This document shows, one piece after another, positions 57,148-64,000 of a stretch of DNA of 64,000 nucleotides (within the stretch, counting starts at the first letter, position 1; each line of letters starts with the position of its first letter). The translations under genes and the position numbers were made by a program. The notes under the pieces are model-generated. The model ran no database searches and was not told the DNA's origin. It saw only the letters and a list, made by a program, of their open reading frames with translations. Source of the stretch: Ceraceosorus guamensis (taxonomy: Eukaryota > Basidiomycota > Exobasidiomycetes > Ceraceosorales > Ceraceosoraceae). Location of the stretch: the NCBI RefSeq assembly GCF_003144195.1, contig NW_020289999.1, forward strand, positions 565,544 through 629,543. Direction: 5' to 3'.

Positions 57148-58773
57148 ATGTCGCTCCCCACTCACTTCACTCTCTCCAACGGATCCAAAATACCCTCTGT
57201 CGGTCTGGGCACTTGGCAATCCAAGCCTGGAGAGGTCAGAGATGCAGTCGCGGCAGCTCTCAAGGCTGGCTACCGTCACATTGACTGTGCCTGGGGATAC
57301 CAGGTGAGTGCCGGTGATCACGATCGGAGCGAGAAGGAAATAAGGGTCGTATATGCACATGCGTACCTATACCGCCATGCAGATCTTGTGAGGTCGGACG
57401 CCGCGCCGTCCGTCGGAGCTTGCTAAGGAATGCAGCACGATCTGCTCGGCGTTTGGCGCGCACGCACGCCTTTTGCTGTTCGCACGGGCGCAGGTGGTGT
57501 GTAGGGAGCGTGTCAGCTCGGTGGCGTGCGCATGGCGGTACAGTCGCTGAAGGGTCGATATGGCCAGTCCCTTGAACGAGCGAGTCTTGCCTCATATCCC
57601 TCGCTTGCCTATTCAGCCAGCAAGCATGAGATACGATGTGCCTCTGTCATAACTCTTGCTGATCACGCCTCGTCTGCTGACCCGTGACAGAATGAAGGCG
57701 AGGTTGGAGAGGGTATCAAGCTTTCCGGCGTGCCTCGTGAGGAGATCTGGATCACCAGCAAATTGTTCGAGTTCCACCACAAGCACGCTCGACATGCCGT
57801 GGAGGACACCTTGTCCAAATTGGGTGTGGGCTATCTCGACTTGTACTTGATGCACTGGAATGTCGCACTTGAGCCAGATGTTCCCGCGGATGGATCTTTG
57901 CCTCGCAAGCCCTTGAAGGACCCAAAGACTGGCAAGCCTCAAGTCGACCGAGTCCTCTCCGACAACCCTCTGCCTTGCTGGAGAGACATGGAGGCTCTGG
58001 TCGAAGCTGGACTGGTGAAGAACATTGGTGTCAGCAACTTCAACATCCGCAGACTCAGAGCGCTCTTGAAGGAGGCCAAGATCAAGCCGGTTGCCAGTGA
58101 GTGACAGCAAATTCGAACGAGCACAAAGAGATCGCTCACGACGGCTCATTCTGACCCGTTTTCCTGCCCTCCTACTTTTACCCCTAGACCAAGTGGAGCT
58201 GTCCTTCACCTGCCCTCAACCCGAGCTGCTTGCCTTCTGCCACAAGGTCAACGTCCTGCCGCAAGCATACAGCCCACTCGGCTCTACAGGTGCAAGCCAC
58301 TCCAGCTTGGCAGCTGTGGACGCTTTGGCAAAGAAGCACAACGTGCAAGGTGCAAACATCCTCATCTCTTGGCAAGTGGGACGAGGCGCCAATCCTCTGC
58401 CCAAGTCCGTCACCCCCGCTAGAATCGCCAACAACTTGAAGTGTGAGTTTGTTTGCGTGGCTTTGCTTGCGCGATCGTTTGATCAGGCGTACGAGGGCTG
58501 ACCTCGCCTTGCCCTTATCAGTGGTCGACCTGTCCAAGGAAGAAATTGCCCAGCTGGAAGAGTCAGCGAAGTGAGTTGGAGTCTCGTTGCGCTGCTCGAC
58601 CTCTCAAGTCCAGCGCAGATATACTGACATGCTTCCTCCTCACTTCTGACTCGCTCGCTTCGTCCAGCTCTCAACCGTTCAAGAAGGTGTGCGACCAGAG
58701 CGAAGACTTTGACTACGACATTTTTGAGGCCTCTCACCCTCAGAACAACGACAAGGCTCAAGCTCTTCTCTGA
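57148..58773 (+). CDS. Aldo/keto reductase (glycerol dehydrogenase / xylose reductase type)
   Basis: NADPH-dependent reductase of aldehydes or aldoses with the (beta/alpha)8 AKR fold. The catalytic tetrad is intact: Asp 46 (HIDCA), Tyr 51 (WGYQ), Lys 76 (TSKL) and His 107 (LMHW). The signatures NIGVSNFN and the C-terminal [11 protein letters not shown] cofactor loop are also present. Exons: 57148-57303, 57691-58096, 58188-58442, 58522-58570, 58668-58773; 972 nt, 323 aa, the usual length. Intron 1 is 387 nt, unusually long for this window. The cofactor loop reads [13 protein letters not shown], close to the IPKS motif. Substrate cannot be fixed from sequence; glycerol/glyceraldehyde and pentoses are typical. 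A strong TATA box and TC-rich leader suggest regulated, possibly high expression. Confidence 0.94.
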
Positions 58774-60080
58774 GCGGGACGATGAGTCGGTCTCACAGCG
58801 AATTGATTCGAAGGCAAACGAGTGGATCGAGTGCGCAGTACTGTAGCTCGGCTCTTGCACTCCATCATTGTAATGCTTGACGAGCGACAAAAGATTCAAT
58901 GAGCATGCCGCTCTCCCAATCAGAGTGTGCTTGAAATCTCCTTACAAGACAGTCTGTGCTAGTGTGTCCACGACACTAACGACGAACGCAAGACACCGGT
59001 TGCGCCACCCAGATGAGACCAATGGACGATACCTCCCTCCGACTCATGGGCCCGCTGCTCGCTGCACGGAGTGTAAGAAGTCGTGTGCTCGTCTTCTTTA
59101 GATGATCGTGCCTACACTGTTCATCGTACCTTTGTTTTTGGGGTTGTGGCTACGGGCATGGCTACACTCCTTATTGTCGAATTTGAGCGAATCGCTGGTA
59201 GGGGATCACTCAAATTCACGATTCCCACGTCGCATGATGATGCTTAAGCCAATTTCTTCTGGGCTTCATGCAGCCTTTGATCGCAGATGTTGGGCAGCAG
59301 GTGACGTAAGGTACACGCTTTTGATCTGGCTGCAGATGGATGGCAGCATGGACACATGCTGTACATACGCGTGGGATGCTGTCCCCATGCAGGCAAGACC
59401 CTGTCTCCCGCACGCCCATCACAAGAAATCGAGTTGGTCAAAAGTTCGCGCTTAGGTGATGAATGCGCAGGCCGTAGAACTTGCTTGCTTGCTGGGCTGT
59501 GCAAACCCCTGTGATGATGATGATGACGAATGCTGCGCGGACTGTTGAGTTCCGCAATTTGTGCTTAGGTGAGCGGCACCGCCGATGTGGAAATGCACGC
59601 TATAGCGACGAGATCACACGGCGGGCCATGCTTGCTCGATGCGGAGTCGCGTTAGTGTGGAGCGCGTAGACCCGTGCTTGCTTGGGTAAGCGCGGTCCCC
59701 ATCGTGGCTGACACATGCGGCGCCGTGCGCAGAGGATGGAAGTACTTTGAGAGAGATGTGTGGAGCTTTGATGCTGACCCTAGGAATCGTGAATCGTCAG
59801 CTGCTCTGTTCATATAAGGATACGTTACGAGTGTCAGGCCAACGTGTTTTGAGTGCGTTGCCCACTTGACACCATCACCTTGACCAAACGCAAAGGCCAA
59901 ACAGCATCCTCCGATCCATCTGGCCGGGTCTCGCTTGCGCGGATCTTCAAGCTGCTGCTGTACACACAGCCAACGCGGTCAGCTCTTCTCATTGCCTCTC
60001 TAGCAAACACTCTTCTGCCTATCAAACAGAGCTATCGCTTTAGCTCGACTCTCAAGCCACACGGCGTCCCTCTTGCCAAC
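58774..60080. other. Intergenic region upstream of the FAD oxidoreductase
   Basis: A 1.3-kb spacer between two plus-strand genes. It holds ATTCACGATTC (59214-59225), AATCGTGAATC (59785-59796), a TATAAG box (59813-59818) and a GATGATGATGATGA run near 59511. The frame of the downstream gene stays open back to about 59853 without an ATG. Confidence 0.5.
59813..59818 (+). promoter_or_regulatory. TATA-box candidate upstream of the FAD oxidoreductase
   Basis: TATAAG 268 bp before the proposed start, 17 bp after an AATCGTGAATC heptamer element. Confidence 0.4.
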
Positions 60081-62008
60081 ATGCCCGACGCATCGACCAG
60101 TTCGAGCACTTTGCCGGGTGCAACAGCCAGCACCAAGGGCGGAAGCAAGGCGAAGAGTGCAGCTGCGCCCAAGCGCATAGCCATCGTAGGAGCTGGTGTT
60201 TCAGGTCTAGCATCCGCCTATTCCTTTTCCTTGGCAGCTGAAAAGTTCAAAGTGACGGTACTGGAAGCGGGTCCGTGCGTAGGTGGTTCAGCCTACTCGC
60301 ATCAATTACCAGCTGCGCGCACCTCAAAGCCGGACGAAACTTCGCCCAACGGTGCTAACACAGGAAGCGCTTTGGACTTGGGCGCAGAGTACATCAACGA
60401 AGGCGTGCAGGGCATCTCTCCCGCTTTTCACAACACCTTCAAGGTGATGGAGGATGTGCTGGGTTTCAAGGCGCAGGAAGTCGGCCTGCAAATCTCGTTT
60501 GGGAAGGGAGAGGAGGAGTTTTGGTCGAACCTTTACCCAAGCAAACTTGTCGATCGCTTCAGGGATGATATCAAAAAGGTGAGGGATATGTGCGCAAGTG
60601 CAAGTGGTGGTGGTGAAGTGGTTGCAGAGCGCGCCCCCCTCTTTCATTTTGCTCACTTTGCCACGCCCCCCTCTCCACTCTGACCTCGCACGCATCAACA
60701 TGACAGTTTGGACGCGCACTGAATACCATCAAGACTTTTGAGCCCATCTTTGCGCTCATTCCCATCAGCGCCACCATGAAGATCTTTCGCTTCTCACCCG
60801 AATTTGGCGAGCGCATGGTCTTTCCACTGGTAGCGCTCTTCTTTGGCACGGGAAACGAGACGAAGCACGTGTCTACTGCCATCCTGGAACGCGTCTTCAA
60901 GGATCCTTCGATGCGCCTGTTTGAATTCAGCGAGGAGTCGCTTTTGGCTTCTGTGCCTACTATGATGGCCTTTCCTGAATTGGCGCGCATGTATGGCAAT
61001 TGGAGAAAAGTAATCACGAGCACCGGCAATGTAGAGGTCAAGACGGATGCGCCGGTGAAGAGCGTTGTTAGGGGGACAAAGGAGGCGAAGCGCAAAGGAG
61101 GAAACGTCCTCGTCACTTATCAAGATGGCAAAGATGGTCAAGAGGTGGAAGGCGTGTTTGATGAAGTCATCTTTGCTTGCGATGCTGATTCGGCACTCAA
61201 GATTTTGAAGGCTGGCAACGGACCTTCGTGGAAGGAGAACAAGGTGCTGGGCAACGTGTACTACCTCGACGATGTCAGCGTCACACATACCGATCTCGCG
61301 TACATGGAGAAGCACTACGAAGTGCACTACACCGACAAGTACAATGCCAATCGCAAAGACGAAGAGTCGCAGAAATCTTTCGACTTTGCGAAGAAGAATT
61401 GGAAACCTCTTTATTTGATCAAGGAATACAAGGATGATCCTGCGCTCATCGAAATGTCTTTTGACTTGACGGTATATCAACCGCAGTTCAAGCAAATTCA
61501 ACCGACGGGACTCGGAGCGCGCACGCAGCCTTCCGACGCACCTCCGCACGAGCGATTGGGCATTCCTTCAGGGCAGAATGCGGCCACGGCCCCTCGTCCT
61601 TGGGCGACGGAAGAGCAACCGGAGCCTCCAATCGATCGACACGTCTTCCAGACCATCTTCCTCAACAAGGCGGACAGCAAGCGCTGGACCAAGGAAGAGT
61701 TGGATCCCGAAAAGGTGCTGTTTGAGAAGTGGTGGAAGCAGCAAAGTCATCGATGGCAGCATTACGGAGGTACCGTGGCTTGGATGTGGTCCATCAATGG
61801 CGCTAATCACACCACCTATGCTGGCGCTTGGACGCTCGTCAATTGCCAAGAAGTGGGCATCGTCAGCGGGTTTGCGGCGGCTTATTCCCTCGGAGCTCCT
61901 TACCCTTTCATCGAGGATCAGGAGTCGGCTAGGTTGTTCAAGGGTTACCTCGCCCTAATGCACGCTTCTAGAGCTCGTAAAGAGGATAGAAGCGGATGGT
62001 TCATGTAG
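60081..62008 (+). CDS. FAD/NAD(P)-binding oxidoreductase, COG2907-like
   Basis: Flavoprotein of the amine-oxidase-like superfamily. The Rossmann FAD site is RIAIVGAGVSGLASAY (Gly 37, 39, 42) with an acidic strand end at VTVLEAG. Farther on, FDEVIFACDADSALKIL, NVYYLDDVSVTHTD and the C-terminal WTLVNCQEVGIVSGFAAAY match the layout of COG2907 predicted NAD/FAD-binding proteins. Exons: 60081-60578 and 60707-62008; 1800 nt, 599 aa. The start MPDASTSSST is the first ATG in an open frame that continues upstream without one; a different upstream exon is not excluded. The substrate is unknown. Bacterial COG2907 members often sit beside cyclopropane-fatty-acid synthases, but nothing similar is next to this gene. 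Confidence 0.85.
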
Positions 62009-62588
62009 ACTCTGTGCGCCCAAAATCTCTCGAAATCTTAGCTGATCCTCAGCTTGGCTCGTTCGTCTCTTGGCCTGTTCGATACCTCACCACACACGCA
62101 TGCATCGTTGTAAGGAGCTAAATACACATTTTGACTTCTGCGCCTCGTTTGTGGATGTTTAATTGGGTGTCACATGTGGTTGGATGCCACACCCATTCCA
62201 TCCCGAGTCGATCAGAAGGTTGGTGGTCATGAGTCGGGGAGTAGCACCCTTCCTTGTGCTTTGCTTGCTGACAAATGCGCGAAGTCGAGCCTCGTCCTTC
62301 TTTGAATCTTGATATGCACGTGACTGACACAAGTGGAGGCGTTTTCAAGACTCCGCCTTAGATTTTGCAACCCAACGACTTCAAACTTCCCGTCAACTCA
62401 ATTCATAGTGAGTCGGTCCAGCTGCTGGGAGCCTTGATGTGGATCTCACACTCACGACTCTTGACTCACGACACTTGACTCCATGGACGCTTGACGCACG
62501 TTCCCCATATCCATCCACACAATCTTCGCCCTGCAAGACAATCACCGTGTCTCTATCGGAATAAATTGGGCTGTGGACCGCTCGCGTG
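62009..62588. promoter_or_regulatory. Intergenic region with heptamer repeat
   Basis: A 580-bp spacer before the NDUFAF6-like gene. Its main feature is the 33-bp heptamer array at 62450-62482, about 110 bp upstream of the proposed start. No TATA box is visible. Confidence 0.5.
62450..62482. repeat. Tandem heptamers ACTCACG/ACTCTTG, nearly five units
   Basis: Successive units ACTCACG, ACTCTTG, ACTCACG, ACACTTG and ACTCC in strict 7-bp register, the longest member of the dispersed heptamer family in the window. Confidence 0.88.
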
Positions 62589-64000
62589 ATGACGATGCCC
62601 AGGTCGAGCATATTCATTTGGAGGAGAATAGGCTGCGCTGAGCGTAAGCCTTTGCCTGCTCTCGTTTCACATCGCACCTCCTCACGACGCCTCTTGAGCC
62701 ACACCTGCTCCGTCCATCTATCCTCCTCCTCTCGACTCGACCAGCACAAGCACAAATTAACACCAGCAGAATCTTGCGCGCAATTGGTAGCTCAGCGAGA
62801 TCATCCTTCCAACTTGTCTGCGCGATTTTACCCGGCTCATCTGAGGCGACATTTCTTGGCCATCAGAGCTTTTAATGTGGAGACGGCTAGTGTCAAGGAT
62901 AACGTGTCCAATCCGACGCTGGGACGCATACGAGTTGGTTGGTGGAGAGATGCTGTGAGGGGAGCTTTTGATGTGAGTAGAAGCCAAGAGGAATGTGAAT
63001 GATGAGCATACCAGCACGCGTTGCTTTCACTTTCGAGATGGACTGGAGCTTGAGCTCTCCTCGAGACGAGGAGACACGCGCGGCTGGCATTCCTCCGCTT
63101 TTCGAGCTACGGATACATGGGGGCCGCATTGAGCCGAAGCTTTCATCATCTCTGCCAGCTGGCCTAGGAATGCTCACGCTGCGCAATGCTCGCTCTATTA
63201 CCACTCACCGCTGCAGAACAAGGCCACCCAGCACCCTACAGTGGAGGCGCTCCGAGATGCCATACACGATCCAGCCGTGCTCGCAAATGGCGGGCTGATG
63301 GAGGACCACTTCATCCGGATCATCGACGCCCGTGTGAGTAAGTGAGGGTGCTCGCCTTCGCACAGGCCCAGCCAGGAACGCTCAGTGCCGTTCGGATCAG
63401 CGTTGCCACACATGCGGCTCCCTCCCTTACGCATTCTTCCCTACCTGCTACTTTTCCTTAGGAAAACGACGTGCTAGCTCCGTCCGTACCGCCACTCTTG
63501 TCGGAAATCGAGAGCTACTCGGAAGGAACAGCTTCGCGTCTTCAGTACCTCTCTTTGAACCTGCTCGGCATCTCCCGCGCCTCTCTGGACCAAATCTTTT
63601 CGCACTTGGGTAAAGCGACTGGCTTGACCACTTTGCTTTCCGCATTCCCATATGCGGCTGGCTTTGGACCTGCTGCAAGCATCGGTGCAGCAGCACCTTC
63701 GGGTACTGCTGCGGAGACGCGCACTGCGGCAGGATCGCAGGTGGGTCAGGATGTGGGAAGGGCTTTGCATTCTGGTAGTCCTACTCCTACCACACCTCAA
63801 TCCGGCGCAGCTTCTCGAATCCCTATTTCGGCTTCTCAAAGACGCATCTCGCTGCCTAGAGAATACCTGGGTGCGCACAATGTGGTGGAGGAGCAGGTAT
63901 TCAGGTTGGGCCCAAAGGCGCAGGGATTGCAAGATGCAGTGTTCGATACGGCTACGAGGGCCAATGATTATTTCATCAGCGCTAGGAAAGAGATCGAGGG
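62589..64000 (+). CDS. NDUFAF6-like mitochondrial complex I assembly factor (3' partial)
   Basis: Member of the squalene/phytoene-synthase fold family closest to NDUFAF6, needed for assembly of respiratory complex I in mitochondria. The N-terminus MTMPRSSIFIWRRIGCAERK and the following Arg/Ser-rich stretch form a plausible presequence. The core shows HLRRHFLAIRAFNVETASV, VSNPTLGRIRVGWWRDAV and HPTVEALRDAI. Asp-rich prenyl-binding motifs of true synthases are not evident, as expected for this non-catalytic group. Exons so far: 62589-62972, 63217-63333, and 63462 to the window end, in frame. Intron 1 (244 nt) is longer than usual. An Ala/Gly/Thr-rich insert lies around 63650-63800. The C-terminus is outside the window. 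Confidence 0.88.

Noticed and set aside
1-64000. CRISPR arrays, rRNA, transposons or virus-derived elements
   Set aside because: No spaced direct repeats of suitable length, no rRNA-like stretches, and no transposase, reverse transcriptase, integrase or capsid-like coding sequence was seen.

Overview
The window is nuclear DNA of a basidiomycete fungus. Genes carry several short GT-AG introns, mostly 60-100 nt with GTGAGT-type donors. They encode fungal housekeeping proteins (Sec5, gamma-COP, Sen1, Mago, Sft2). At the left edge lies a homeodomain gene of the HD2 (bW) mating-type class. Together these point to Ustilaginomycotina (smut fungi and relatives). That placement is an inference; I cannot name order or species. 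Exon joins below were derived by hand from splice-site dinucleotides and reading-frame continuity. For nearly every conserved gene the summed exon length is a multiple of three and the joined protein reads as its family should.

Layout, left to right. 1-2587 (+): 5'-truncated HD2/bW-like homeodomain gene. 3881-8813 (-): DEAH-box helicase of the DHX29/DHX57/YLR419W type with a UBA-like segment. 9226-12633 (+): exocyst subunit SEC5. 12871-14251 (-): four-helix voltage-sensor-domain protein without a pore. 14844-18469 (+): large GATA zinc-finger protein. 18783-21662 (-): unrecognised mitochondrial, PPR-like helical protein. 22411-25695 (+): coatomer gamma subunit SEC21. 26691-27748 (-): mago nashi. 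28915-31002 (+): mitochondrial aspartate aminotransferase. 31701-33530 (-): GH27 alpha-galactosidase with an apparent frameshift near its end. 35173-36648 (+): unrecognised disordered protein. 36923-43844 (-): SEN1 helicase. 45605-46810 (+): SFT2. 47090-49882 (-): 12-exon GH5 endo-beta-mannanase. 50517-54691 (+): DDHD-domain phospholipase. 57148-58773 (+): aldo/keto reductase. 60081-62008 (+): COG2907-like FAD oxidoreductase. 62589 to the end (+): NDUFAF6-like complex I assembly factor, cut by the window edge.

Most genes are unrelated housekeeping genes sharing divergent promoters or convergent 3' ends. Functional links are modest. SEC5, SEC21 and SFT2 act in membrane traffic. SEN1, MAGO and the DEAH helicase act on RNA. 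The alpha-galactosidase and beta-mannanase, about 14 kb apart, could jointly degrade galactomannan. The HD2 gene places the left edge at or next to a mating-type b locus; its HD1 partner would be expected just beyond base 1 on the opposite strand.

I found no convincing transposon, virus-derived element, tRNA, rRNA or CRISPR. The unusual non-coding content is a 19-unit decanucleotide array (44611-44800), a 37-nt poly-G run, and many short tandem heptamers of one related family (ATTCRYG/ACTCRYG/GAGTCAA) that I found only in spacers and introns. There are also three outlier-length introns and candidate micro-exons of 7, 16 and 21 nt.
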